Part shown: positions 1 to 8,476 of the stretch, piece by piece
Position numbering within the stretch: position 1 is the stretch's first letter
How the letters are laid out: the number at the start of each line of letters is the position of its first letter
Source of the DNA: Henriciella sp. AS95
Lineage (GTDB): Bacteria; Pseudomonadota; Alphaproteobacteria; Caulobacterales; Hyphomonadaceae
NCBI RefSeq assembly: GCF_038900055.1
Contig: NZ_JBBMQM010000001.1
Location: 2,294,001 to 2,358,000 of the forward strand
Reading direction: 5' to 3'
DNA: 64,000 nt
The notes under the pieces: generated by a model
Database searches by the model: none
What the model was told of the DNA's origin: nothing
The model's input: only the letters and a program-made list of their open reading frames with translations
Program-made: the position numbers and the translations under genes

Positions 1-1057
1 CGAGGCCTGTAAAGGCCGGCACCATGTAGATGCCGTGATTAGAGTCGAGCCCCTCCGCAAAGGCTTCGGTTTCTGATGCAGATTCGATGATCTGTAGTTC
101 ATCACGCAGCCACTGGCTGACGGCTCCGGCAATGAAGATCGATCCCTCGATTGCATATTGCGCATCGGAGCCGGTTCTGCATGCCAGCGTCGACAGTAGA
201 CGGTTATTCGACCGAACGAGCTCTGCGCCTGTATTGGCCAGAAGAAAGCAACCGGTTCCGTAGGTGCTCTTCACCATTCCCGGGTGCCAGCAGGCTTGCC
301 CGAATGCCGCGGCCTGCTGGTCGCCGGCGACACCCATGATCGGGATTGATCGGCCGAAAATTTCGGCACTTGTATCGCCAAAACGGGCTGAGCTGGGTTT
401 GACGTCGGGCAGTTTAACACTGGATATTTCGAGCCACTCTGGAATGTCAGCGTCCCAACAACAATCTTGAATGTTGTAGAGCAGGGTACGGCTGGCATTT
501 GTCTCGTCCGTGACGTGTTGTTCGCCGCCGGTGAGTCGGCTTATGAGAAAGCTGTCTACGGTACCAAATGCCAATCGTCCTTCGCTTGCCAGACGTTGCG
601 CCTGCTCAGAATTACGTAAGATCCAGGCGATTTTTGTGCCGGAGAAATATGGGTCAATTGTGAGTCCGGTGCGCCGGCTGATCTCAGTCTCCAGGCCTTT
701 CGCTTTGAGCTGATTGCAGAGGTCAGCCGTTCGTCGGTCCTGCCATACGATGGCACGGTCCACGACATTGCCGGTTTCAATATCCCAGAGCAGCGTTGTT
801 TCCCGCTGATTGGTGATGCCGATGCACGCAATCTCGGCTTTACCGTTGTTCTCGGCTTGCCGCATCGCTTCCCTGGCTGTCCGCACAGTGGTGTCCCAGA
901 TATCTTCAGCGTCGTGTTCTACCCAGCCTGATTTCGGAAAGTGCTGGGTAAACTCTTCCTGGGCGAGCGAGACGATCTGACCGGTCTGGTCAAAGACCAG
1001 TGCGCGGCTCGATGTGGTGCCTTGATCCAGGCAAAGAATGAGGGGTGTTTTCGTCAT
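1..1057 (-). CDS. glpK: Glycerol kinase, N-terminal two thirds (cut by window edge)
   Basis: Reading the minus strand from the ATG at 1057 gives an open frame that runs off the left edge, about 352 of the roughly 500 residues usual for the family. It starts MTKTPLILCLDQGTTSSRA, the FGGY-kinase phosphate-1 loop (DQGTTSSR). It continues with GWVEHDAEDIW, ITNQRETT and VWQDRRT, all typical of glycerol kinase, then GDQQAAAFGQ and GTGCFLL. The enzyme phosphorylates glycerol with ATP to glycerol-3-phosphate in the cytoplasm. No partner glp gene is visible in the window. The gene is truncated only by the window edge; no internal stop was found. Confidence 0.93.
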   Translation of the reverse strand, partial: MTKTPLILCLDQGTTSSRALVFDQTGQIVSLAQEEFTQHFPKSGWVEHDAEDIWDTTVRTAREAMRQAENNGKAEIACIGITNQRETTLLWDIETGNVVDRAIVWQDRRTADLCNQLKAKGLETEISRRTGLTIDPYFSGTKIAWILRNSEQAQRLASEGRLAFGTVDSFLISRLTGGEQHVTDETNASRTLLYNIQDCCWDADIPEWLEISSVKLPDVKPSSARFGDTSAEIFGRSIPIMGVAGDQQAAAFGQACWHPGMVKSTYGTGCFLLANTGAELVRSNNRLLSTLACRTGSDAQYAIEGSIFIAGAVSQWLRDELQIIESASETEAFAEGLDSNHGIYMVPAFTGL

Positions 1058-1105
1058 GTTGCTGATCGTAGTCGCTCGTTTCCAAATCGGCCAGATAGAT
1101 CAAAT

Positions 1106-1117
1106 TTAATCGATTAA
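1106..1117. promoter_or_regulatory. 12-base perfect palindrome in a divergent promoter region
   Basis: TTAATCGATTAA is a perfect palindrome lying in the 128-base gap between the divergent glpK and GGDEF-EAL genes, about 50 bases before glpK and 68 before the other start. It has the size and symmetry of a dimeric regulator site. Two TTAA halves are present, but they are separated by 4 bases, not the 7 of a CtrA site. The binding protein is unknown. Confidence 0.3.
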
Positions 1118-1185
1118 CCTACGCCGATATTCACGCTTCTTTTCTAGATTCGGGCATTCCGATGACCATCGAGCAGGAGTAGGGG

Positions 1186-3630
1186 ATGAAGGAGCGGCAG
1201 CCGATTGCGGACGCTGAGAAGGGATCGCTTGCGACCCTCATAACACCTGTCGAAATCCCCGAGGAACAGCAGCCAGTCATTCGGGCCAAGCAGCTCGAAA
1301 CGGTCGGTCGTCTAACGCCAACAATTGCCCTCGCAAACCTCGTCAATGCTTCGGTCGTTGTGGCGTCATTCTGGAACACGCCGGGTAATCGCCTGATTGG
1401 GCTTTGGTGTTCGACCTTCGTTATCGCTACGGCCATCATGGTCATCAGTCACATTGCGGCCAAGACTCGCCGTCGAAAGAACACTGAACATCGTTATTCG
1501 GCTGAAGGCACGCAGGAGAGCATAGACCGGTACGCAAGGTTTGCATCTTTCCTCGGACTGCTCTGGGGCATCTTACCGCTTCTGATCATGCCTTTTACAG
1601 ATCCGACCAGTCAGCTGGCCGTGAGTGTTATCATTGCGGGTGTCATGTTCGGTGGGGTGCTGCTTGTCGGGCGCATCCCCGAGGCCGCCGTATCATTTCT
1701 CGTGCCGACGACCATCGGTTACATTGTCGGTCTGCAACTGGGGCAGGACCCCAGGAACGGATTTCTCTCCGTGCTGGCAGTTGTCTACGCAGTTGTTCTT
1801 TGGACATCGACGCGCTGGTCTTATCGCCAATTCGTTGAGCAGCACTTGAGCGGCGTGGCGGTAGAAGAGCAAGCTCAACTGATTGGTCTGCTGCTCCGTG
1901 ATTTTGAAGAGAGCACGTCAGACTGGCTGTGGCAAACCAATGAAATTGGCGAATTGGTCAAAATCCCCATACCGACTTTGGGAGACTCCACGAACTTCGA
2001 TGTGATGGCGCCAGGTTTCACCCTTAGTGAGCTGTTCGAGGCGTCTGAAGAGCGACGGATACTGCAGCGGTCGCTGAACGGAAAGCAGGGGTTTCGCGAT
2101 TTGGCGCTGGAAGTCTCTGGTCAGGATGGAACCTGGTGGCAGCTAACCGGCAAGCCCATATTCGACGACAATGGCAAGTTCATGGGATTCCGGGGCGTCG
2201 CCAGCGATATTACCCAATCAAAGGCGATCGAAGATCGTATCGCCTATATGGCGCACTTTGATCCACTAACCGGGTTGCCGAACCGAGCTTGTCTGCACGA
2301 ACACCTTGAAAAAGCAGCACTTCGTCCAATTGAGGACGGCCGCACGCGCGCTCTGTTGTGGTTGGACCTGGATAATTTTAAATGGGTGAACGATACGATG
2401 GGGCACCCGGCCGGCGACGAGCTTTTGTGCCAGGTCGCAACACGTCTCAATGAAACAACTACGGGCGCTGATGTTGTAGCAAGGCTCGGGGGAGATGAAT
2501 TCGCGGTCCTCATTGAAGTCGCAGAGCAAGATGATCTGATCAATCTGGTGCGGACCATGAGCGAAGTCCTGAATAGCCCTTATGATATCTGGGGTTCGAT
2601 CGTTCATTGTGGCGCAAGTATCGGGGTACGCCCGATTGATCAGCACAACATGGATATCCAAACGCTTCTGAAACATGCGGATTTGGCGCTGTATCAGGCG
2701 AAGGAGTCTGGAAAGCGTACCTGGTGCGTATTTTCACCTGAACTTGCTGAGCGGGCTCAGGCGCGACGGGCCGTGGAACTTGACTTGCATCGCGCCGTAG
2801 AGAACTCGGAATTGCAGCTATTCTTCCAGCCACAAGTATCCACAACGACAGGCAATATCGTCGGCTGTGAAACACTCATCCGGTGGAATCATCCAGCACG
2901 CGGATTAATTGGACCGGACAACTTTATTCAGCATGCTGAAGATAGTGGGTTCATAACCCGCTTGGGCGACTGGGCTTTGCGGGAAGCTCTGTCGCAAGCG
3001 CGTCGCCTACCGAAGGACATGCATATCGCGGTCAACATTTCGCCGCTCCAGATACACAGTGCGAGCTTGGTGACGACCATCATTAATGCTCTTGCTGCGA
3101 ATGAAATAGACCCGTCTCGCCTCGAGCTGGAGATCACCGAATCCGTACTTATGACGGATACGGAGTTTACGCTAGATCGTCTGAACCAGCTCAAGCAGAT
3201 TGGTCTCAAGATATCGCTCGACGACTTTGGGACAGGGTTTTCTTCGCTTAGCTATTTGCGTCGGTTCCCGTTTGACAAGATCAAGATCGATAAGAGCTTC
3301 GTTGAGGACATCGATCATGATGAGGACAGCCGCGAGATCGCGAAGGCGACGCTGAACCTAGCCAAAGCGCTGAACATGAAATGCACGGCGGAAGGTGTCG
3401 AAACCGAATGCCAAAAGCATTTCCTGATCGAGATTGGTTGCGATGAGTTGCAGGGCTACCTGATCAGCAGGCCTCAGCCGCTTGAAAAGCTGGCGCATTT
3501 GATAGACATTGGTCCTGATCGCGCTCAGCCCAATATCATAGACGCTTCACCCTTGGTGGATCGGGCTCACATAACAAAAGGCGACGATAATGGTGTCGTC
3601 GACCTGATGTCCAAGAAGGCGGCTGGCTGA
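1186..3630 (+). CDS. Membrane-anchored PAS-GGDEF-EAL cyclic-di-GMP enzyme
   Basis: 814 residues. The N-terminal third has several hydrophobic segments (about 45-90, 118-165 and 170-208), so the protein is probably anchored in the inner membrane. A PAS-like region follows (about 240-345, ending GVASDITQSKAIEDR). The GGDEF domain carries an intact GGDEF signature at 435-439, so cyclase activity is possible. The EAL domain begins near 535; its signature reads ETL (562-564) instead of EAL, but DDFGTGFSSLSYL and the KIDKSFV segment are intact, so phosphodiesterase activity is likely kept. The protein would make and/or degrade cyclic di-GMP in response to an unknown signal. It stands alone, divergent from glpK and convergent with the AsmA-like gene, whose stop codon abuts its own. 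Confidence 0.9.
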   Translation: MKERQPIADAEKGSLATLITPVEIPEEQQPVIRAKQLETVGRLTPTIALANLVNASVVVASFWNTPGNRLIGLWCSTFVIATAIMVISHIAAKTRRRKNTEHRYSAEGTQESIDRYARFASFLGLLWGILPLLIMPFTDPTSQLAVSVIIAGVMFGGVLLVGRIPEAAVSFLVPTTIGYIVGLQLGQDPRNGFLSVLAVVYAVVLWTSTRWSYRQFVEQHLSGVAVEEQAQLIGLLLRDFEESTSDWLWQTNEIGELVKIPIPTLGDSTNFDVMAPGFTLSELFEASEERRILQRSLNGKQGFRDLALEVSGQDGTWWQLTGKPIFDDNGKFMGFRGVASDITQSKAIEDRIAYMAHFDPLTGLPNRACLHEHLEKAALRPIEDGRTRALLWLDLDNFKWVNDTMGHPAGDELLCQVATRLNETTTGADVVARLGGDEFAVLIEVAEQDDLINLVRTMSEVLNSPYDIWGSIVHCGASIGVRPIDQHNMDIQTLLKHADLALYQAKESGKRTWCVFSPELAERAQARRAVELDLHRAVENSELQLFFQPQVSTTTGNIVGCETLIRWNHPARGLIGPDNFIQHAEDSGFITRLGDWALREALSQARRLPKDMHIAVNISPLQIHSASLVTTIINALAANEIDPSRLELEITESVLMTDTEFTLDRLNQLKQIGLKISLDDFGTGFSSLSYLRRFPFDKIKIDKSFVEDIDHDEDSREIAKATLNLAKALNMKCTAEGVETECQKHFLIEIGCDELQGYLISRPQPLEKLAHLIDIGPDRAQPNIIDASPLVDRAHITKGDDNGVVDLMSKKAAG

Positions 3631-6156
3631 TCAATTAGGACCGAAAATCGATCCTAGAGCATTCTCAATGAGTTGCTCACGAGACTCGACGTCGGTTCCT
3701 TCTTCGGCCTCTTCGGCAGTCTCGAGCGGTTCGCTATTTTCGGCTTCGCCAGACTTGTTGGATGATTGGTCGCCGCCAAGAGCACCGGCTATGATACTTC
3801 CGATATCTCCATCGATTTGACCGGCAATTGCGTCAGTCGCTCGATCGCGCACCTTTTGCTGTAGCGCTGCTCTGACTCCTGAAAAATCTGGAGAAAACTG
3901 CGGTGTCAGCCAGTTGCCCGATACGCGAAGAGGAACTGGAATACCGTTCAGCTGCACGGTCGAAGCTTCGCCTTGAGCGGTACGGTCTATAGCTGGGGTC
4001 AGTTTAATGTCGAGGGAGCGACCTCCCAAGTTTATTTGCCCTGCGCCTGAAACGTTTAGAACATTGTTGGCAAGAACGAGCTTCTGAATTGAAGCCACGC
4101 CACCGGAGATGGCGAGTTCGCTTTCAAAGTCTGTAAAATCAGTAGCGGCCTGCGGCGAGACGACTTGTCCCAGGTTGGCAAGCGTAAGGTTGCCGGATGC
4201 AAGTTGCTCCGTCAGTGAACTTGCGCTTCGCACCAGTTGGCCAAGATTAATGCCCTTCAGCGCGCCGTCTGCCACATCAAGTGATGCTGCGCCCCTCAAC
4301 TGATTTACGATCTGGTTTATAGTCGTCCCGTTTGAGGTGACGTTGACCGAGAAGGCGCCGTTACCGCTCATACCATCAAACCCAGCCAGTGTTCCGAGCA
4401 GGGATTGCGCCGACACGCCTTTGGAATCGAGATTGAAACCGAACTGAGGCAACGACCTTGATGCGTCGACATTTATCAGTCCGGACCAGTCGCCACCGAA
4501 AGCGTTAAACCGTTCGAAATCAGACTTGAGAACTCCATCGCTAAGCGTCGCGCTTAGAAGGCTGTCTGAGATCGTAATCCCGCCAAACTTGATGCTTTCA
4601 GCCTCAAGGTCGATCTCTGCATTGATGAGTTTCAGGCCTTGCAAGTCTAGCGGCTCATCGCTCCAGCCAGCGGGGGTCTCTTCGGGGGAAGACGTACCGC
4701 TGCCAAGAAATGGACTGAGGTCAATATCGTCGGTGGATAGGTCCACTTTGATGGTTGGAACGCTCCGGCTGAGATCGGCGCCGACACTTCCCGATGCCCG
4801 GACATCATCGAGTTGAAAACTTCCGTCTGAAATTGCGAGATCTGCAAAGGTTCCCTTCGCGCGGCCGTCTACCCTGAGCACTTTAAGCTGGTCGCCTTCT
4901 GGAAGAGACGCGCCAATTTGGCTCATCAGGGTTCTCAGTTGATTGGACTCGAGTTTGAAATCGCCGTCGACGTTTCCCATCCCTGCCAGCGACATATCAC
5001 CAGCAAACGAGGCCTGGAGTGTCGGGCTGTTCGTCCGAATTTCCGCTCCGGTCAGAGCAGGGGACATCAGGGCGCCCGTCAATTCAGAGGAAAAGTTCAG
5101 CTGATGAAGCGGTTCCAGTTGTGGGAGATTGAGTCCAAGATTTTTAACTAGGTTGGAAACATTACGAACTGTGATTGTGGACCGTCCATCAAGCAATGGG
5201 TCGGCCCCCAATATCATGCCACCAGAGTAAGATGCATTGAGGCCGTCTCCGATGAGGGCGAGCTTTTCAAATTCAAATGACAACGCAGTGAGGGGTCCGG
5301 AAACGTTGCCGTCAACTTCAAGCGCCCCGAGAGGCTGCATGTTGATCGGTAAATCCAAACCGAAAAAGTCCGATATAGCGCTCAATTGAGGAAGAGATGC
5401 AGAAAACGCCCCGGACACAGACATTGCGTCTCCAGTCACCACGTCGCCGGAGTAACTGACAAAGCCGAAATCTGAATTGAGATCGAATTTGATATTCGCC
5501 TGTTCGGTGGCCTGGAGTGATTTCGGAGTTGTCAGGATCAGATCAGTTGAGAAGGACTGTTGCTGGAATTTACCGCTCGCTTTGACGACCAGCGGTGCTT
5601 CCAGCGACCTGAGCGCTGTTTCTGCATCAAGCTCAGTCAATTCGTAGCGAGAGCCTTGTGATAGATCTTCATAGACAATTGATGCGTTCTGAAGACTGAT
5701 CTTGGCGATGCTTGGAGATGAGCCGCCGGCGCTATCCTTATCCGGTCGCGGGGCGTCGCCTTCATCATCGGGCCCCAACATCCAGTTGACGCGCCCATCC
5801 TCCAACTTTGTCAGAGTGACGTCAGCATCGACAAACTCGATCTTGTTGATTTCCACGCGGCGCGACAAAAGCGGTAGGAGGCGTACGGAGCCTCGCAATG
5901 CCCCCGCAGTGATCATGTTCGGTTCGGCAAAGCCATCCGGATTGGCGACTTCTACGTCTTCCACAGAGGCCGATATTCCTGGAAATACCGAGATTGAGAC
6001 GTCCCCGAGAACCTGAACGTCACGCCCCAAAGCCGATGCTGCTGACTTTTCGATCTGCGCTTTGTAGACGGAGTCCGGCACGAGAAAGGGGATGACGAGC
6101 AGCGCGACGATGAGGAGACTAATGACTGCGCCGCCAATGATGAATAACCGCTTCAT
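3631..6156 (-). CDS. AsmA family protein
   Basis: 841 residues from the ATG at 6156, which opens MKRLFIIGGAVISLLIVALL, a single N-terminal membrane anchor. An ATG 48 bases upstream is in frame but adds a non-hydrophobic extension, so the shorter form is chosen. The segment after the anchor (GRDVQVLGDVSISVFPG, then VEDVEVANPDGF) is the AsmA N-terminal signature. The rest is a long repetitive beta-rich region with the AsmA C-terminal pattern (RSLDIKLTPAIDRTAQG, VPLRVSGNWLTPQFSPD). The tail is acidic, rich in glutamate. AsmA-like proteins are inner-membrane-anchored periplasmic proteins linked to outer membrane lipid homeostasis; the exact role here is not known. Monocistronic, with a tRNA gene upstream. 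Confidence 0.87.
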   Translation of the reverse strand: MKRLFIIGGAVISLLIVALLVIPFLVPDSVYKAQIEKSAASALGRDVQVLGDVSISVFPGISASVEDVEVANPDGFAEPNMITAGALRGSVRLLPLLSRRVEINKIEFVDADVTLTKLEDGRVNWMLGPDDEGDAPRPDKDSAGGSSPSIAKISLQNASIVYEDLSQGSRYELTELDAETALRSLEAPLVVKASGKFQQQSFSTDLILTTPKSLQATEQANIKFDLNSDFGFVSYSGDVVTGDAMSVSGAFSASLPQLSAISDFFGLDLPINMQPLGALEVDGNVSGPLTALSFEFEKLALIGDGLNASYSGGMILGADPLLDGRSTITVRNVSNLVKNLGLNLPQLEPLHQLNFSSELTGALMSPALTGAEIRTNSPTLQASFAGDMSLAGMGNVDGDFKLESNQLRTLMSQIGASLPEGDQLKVLRVDGRAKGTFADLAISDGSFQLDDVRASGSVGADLSRSVPTIKVDLSTDDIDLSPFLGSGTSSPEETPAGWSDEPLDLQGLKLINAEIDLEAESIKFGGITISDSLLSATLSDGVLKSDFERFNAFGGDWSGLINVDASRSLPQFGFNLDSKGVSAQSLLGTLAGFDGMSGNGAFSVNVTSNGTTINQIVNQLRGAASLDVADGALKGINLGQLVRSASSLTEQLASGNLTLANLGQVVSPQAATDFTDFESELAISGGVASIQKLVLANNVLNVSGAGQINLGGRSLDIKLTPAIDRTAQGEASTVQLNGIPVPLRVSGNWLTPQFSPDFSGVRAALQQKVRDRATDAIAGQIDGDIGSIIAGALGGDQSSNKSGEAENSEPLETAEEAEEGTDVESREQLIENALGSIFGPN

Positions 6157-6295
6157 ATGCTCCGACCATTGCTTGGAAGACTGATTAGGCCACGCTAGCT
6201 GCAACTCGTGGCAAACTCATGGCAGTTGGTGCTTGACCGAGGCAACTGGCTTGTCTAATCAGGCGCCTCACCGCCAAGTGTGGTGACCGATCTGT

Positions 6296-6372
6296 GCGGG
6301 TGTAGCTCAGTTGGTTAGAGTGCCGGCCTGTCACGCCGGAGGTCGCGGGTTCGAGCCCCGTCACTCGCGCCA
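6296..6372 (+). tRNA. tRNA-Asp (GTC)
   Basis: A 77-base cloverleaf with encoded CCA. The acceptor stem GCGGGTG pairs with CACTCGC (one G-T pair). The D arm is GCTCAGTTGGTTAGAGT. The anticodon stem CCGGC/GCCGG holds loop CTGTCAC with anticodon GTC at 6330-6332. The T arm GCGGG-TTCGAGC-CCCGT is complete. It lies between the AsmA-like and crotonase genes, both on the opposite strand. Confidence 0.96.
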
Positions 6373-6423
6373 GATCGTATCTTCCTTCCCAAAATTTCGC
6401 TTATTGCTTTGGCGCTGCGCAGA

Positions 6424-7239
6424 TCAGCGTCCATCCGTGAACTGGGGTTTACGTTTGCCAAGCTCAGCCTGCACGGCCTCAATCTGATTTGGCGACGCGA
6501 TGATCTTGTCCTGCAGCACTGACTCCAGCAGAAGGGCCTCGGCGTCTGTCATGTCCTGCAATTGATTGAATATCTGCTTGTCGCCTCGAATGGCATCAGG
6601 GTTCTTGTCCGCAATAACCTTAGCCAGCTTCATGGCATCTGTGTGAGGATCATCTGATAGCTCCGTTACGAAGCCGTATTCGGCAGCCTGCGTGGCGGTA
6701 AAGATGCGGCCGGTATAGGTCAACTCGCGCAATCGATCGTCTCGGCAGAGCGACCTCATGACAGGTGTACCGGCCATATCTGGGACAAGCCCCCATTTGA
6801 TCTCCATAATTGATAGCTTGGTGTCGGGGTGGGCGATGCGGATGTCTGACCCCAGCATCAGTTGAAAACCACCACCGAGCGCAACACCGTGAACGGCCGC
6901 GATCACGGGAACGGGCAGGGTGCGCCAGCCCCATACGGCCTGCTGTGCGCGATTCGCTATGCCATGGGTCCGGTCCACGAGCGGCTGTCGACCGGTCGTG
7001 CTCGACCCGCGTCGCCCTTGCGCCATTTCGCCGAAATTGCCCATGTCGAGCCCGGCGCAGAAGGCTCGTCCATCACCCGATAAAACCACGCAACGAACGC
7101 TCTCATCTTTAGCGAGCGCTTCTGTTGTTTCGATGAGTGCAGTGAACATCGCATCATCCAGCGCATTCATTTTGTCTGATCGGGCCAGCTTTACATCGGC
7201 AATGCCTTCGGACTTTGTAATTGAGATACGATCGGACAT
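6424..7239 (-). CDS. Enoyl-CoA hydratase/isomerase family protein (crotonase)
   Basis: 271 residues from the ATG at 7239, chosen because GGAGG sits 8 bases upstream; an ATG at 7245 would be too close to it. Crotonase-fold signatures are present: the oxyanion-hole segments AFCAGLDMGNF and GVALGGGFQLMLGSDI, then MEIKWGLVPDMAGT. The acidic pair in MEIKWGLVPDMAG (Glu, then Asp 8 residues later) resembles the arrangement in delta3,5-delta2,4-dienoyl-CoA isomerases. It may therefore be an isomerase rather than a hydratase, but substrate cannot be told from sequence. It acts on acyl-CoA thioesters in the cytoplasm. No fatty-acid-oxidation partner is adjacent, and a strong terminator separates it from the upstream gene. 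Confidence 0.88.
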   Translation of the reverse strand: MSDRISITKSEGIADVKLARSDKMNALDDAMFTALIETTEALAKDESVRCVVLSGDGRAFCAGLDMGNFGEMAQGRRGSSTTGRQPLVDRTHGIANRAQQAVWGWRTLPVPVIAAVHGVALGGGFQLMLGSDIRIAHPDTKLSIMEIKWGLVPDMAGTPVMRSLCRDDRLRELTYTGRIFTATQAAEYGFVTELSDDPHTDAMKLAKVIADKNPDAIRGDKQIFNQLQDMTDAEALLLESVLQDKIIASPNQIEAVQAELGKRKPQFTDGR

Positions 7240-7279
7240 GCCCATTCCCTCCGGGGTTTGCTTTCGCGGATTTTGGGCA

Positions 7280-7313
7280 AACAAAAACGCCGGGACAATC
7301 CCTGTCCCGGCGT
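7280..7313 (-). terminator. Rho-independent terminator of the deoxyhypusine-synthase-like gene
   Basis: On the minus strand a perfect 11-base-pair stem (ACGCCGGGACA with TGTCCCGGCGT, 7287-7313) closes on a 5-base loop and runs into TTTTTGT. It lies just downstream of the stop at 7336 and just before the crotonase ribosome site. Confidence 0.9.
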
Positions 7314-7335
7314 CATAGTTTCGATAGTCCTGGAA

Positions 7336-8367
7336 CTAGAGGAAAAGCTTCGCAAATTCCCTTGGCTTGCGATTTTTCCACTTGCCTTCATGCCAAGAGG
7401 CGGATGCGAGCAGTGGAATGACGGAACTGGCTTCGGCGAATACCATCTGTTCGTAGACGGTTTGCACCTTGCCCCAGCTTGCTGCTTCCTTGAGCGTAGA
7501 CGACGAGCACGCCCCGTCACGCGTATCGGCGACCGTGATTTGTATGGCGTATTTGTGCATCTCGCACTCCTTGCCCAGGATCTCGGCACAAACCACCGTA
7601 TCCTGCACGAAGTTCTTTGGGACGCCGCCGCCAACCATCAAAAGACCCGTGCTGCCAGCAGCAATCTTTACATCGGTCAGTTCCCGGAAGTCCGCGACGC
7701 TGTCGATTGAAAGATAGTTTCCAGGGTTTTCGACCTGATGCTTCACGAGACCGAAGCCGGCTGAACAGTCAGAGAAGGCCGGCACGAAGATCGGGACATT
7801 ATGATCGTAGCATGTCTCGATCAGTGAACCCTTCTTCTTCGAATTCTCCTTCAGCCATTTGCCCATTTCCCAGATAAATTCGCGCGATGAATAAGGCCGA
7901 CGCTCGAGGCCGTCTGCGATGTCCTTGATGATGTGATCACAGGATTGCAGCTCCTCTTCATCAATAAACGTATCGTAGATGCGGTCGATGTAGAGGTCGC
8001 GGAGGATGTTGTCGTCTACCGACTCCGGTGCCTGATAGTGCTTGTATCCAAGCGCTTCAAAGAAATCCATGTCGACGATAGATGCGCCGGTGGCAACAAT
8101 GGCATCGACCAAGCCGTATTTGACCAGATCACGATAGACATGCATGCAACCGCCCGCGGAGGTCGAGCCAGCGAGTGTCAGAATGATCGAGCAATCTTCA
8201 TCCGCCAGCGCCATGTTGAAGATCTCTGTCGCCCTGGCGAGATCTCGGGACGAAAACGACATCTTGCCCATTGCGTCGATGATTGGACGCGCGTCGAACG
8301 ACGTCATGTCGATGTGCTCGACGACTTTGCTCAGCAATTCTGCTTTGCGGTTTGATTGATCAGCCAT
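7336..8367 (-). CDS. Deoxyhypusine-synthase-like protein
   Basis: 343 residues from the ATG at 8367, which has GGAG 6 bases upstream; the longer in-frame start at 8454 lacks one. The whole protein follows the deoxyhypusine synthase fold: LTLAGSTSAGG, then DAIVATGASIVDMDF, then a GGGVPK motif whose Lys (about 251) lines up with the catalytic lysine of the eukaryotic enzyme, and AASWGKV near the C-terminus. Bacteria lack the eIF5A substrate, and bacterial relatives are thought to transfer the aminobutyl group of a polyamine to another amine, as in homospermidine formation. The ornithine/lysine decarboxylase gene lies 109 bases upstream on the same strand, which supports a polyamine role. The exact reaction is inference. 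Confidence 0.82.
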   Translation of the reverse strand: MADQSNRKAELLSKVVEHIDMTSFDARPIIDAMGKMSFSSRDLARATEIFNMALADEDCSIILTLAGSTSAGGCMHVYRDLVKYGLVDAIVATGASIVDMDFFEALGYKHYQAPESVDDNILRDLYIDRIYDTFIDEEELQSCDHIIKDIADGLERRPYSSREFIWEMGKWLKENSKKKGSLIETCYDHNVPIFVPAFSDCSAGFGLVKHQVENPGNYLSIDSVADFRELTDVKIAAGSTGLLMVGGGVPKNFVQDTVVCAEILGKECEMHKYAIQITVADTRDGACSSSTLKEAASWGKVQTVYEQMVFAEASSVIPLLASASWHEGKWKNRKPREFAKLFL

Positions 8368-8431
8368 AGGGGACTCCATTTGCCTGGAGGCGTTGTAACG
8401 AGGGGTTAATAGGGGGTCCAGACGCGAAGAA

Positions 8432-8453
8432 TGCCCGATGCCGGGACCGGGCA
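8432..8453 (-). other. Stem-loop between the decarboxylase and deoxyhypusine-synthase-like genes
   Basis: TGCCCG and CGGGCA form a 6-base stem around a 10-base GC-rich loop in the 109-base intergenic gap. It is not followed by a T run on the minus strand, so it is a weak or absent terminator. It could set differential expression or mRNA stability in a two-gene transcript. Confidence 0.3.
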
Positions 8454-8476
8454 CTCCAAATCGCCTGCTGCTCCAC

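Noticed and set aside
1..1057. Truncated glpK pseudogene
   Set aside because: The frame is open to the window edge; it is cut by the window, not broken.
1106..1117. CtrA binding site
   Set aside because: The TTAA halves are 4 bases apart, while CtrA needs 7.
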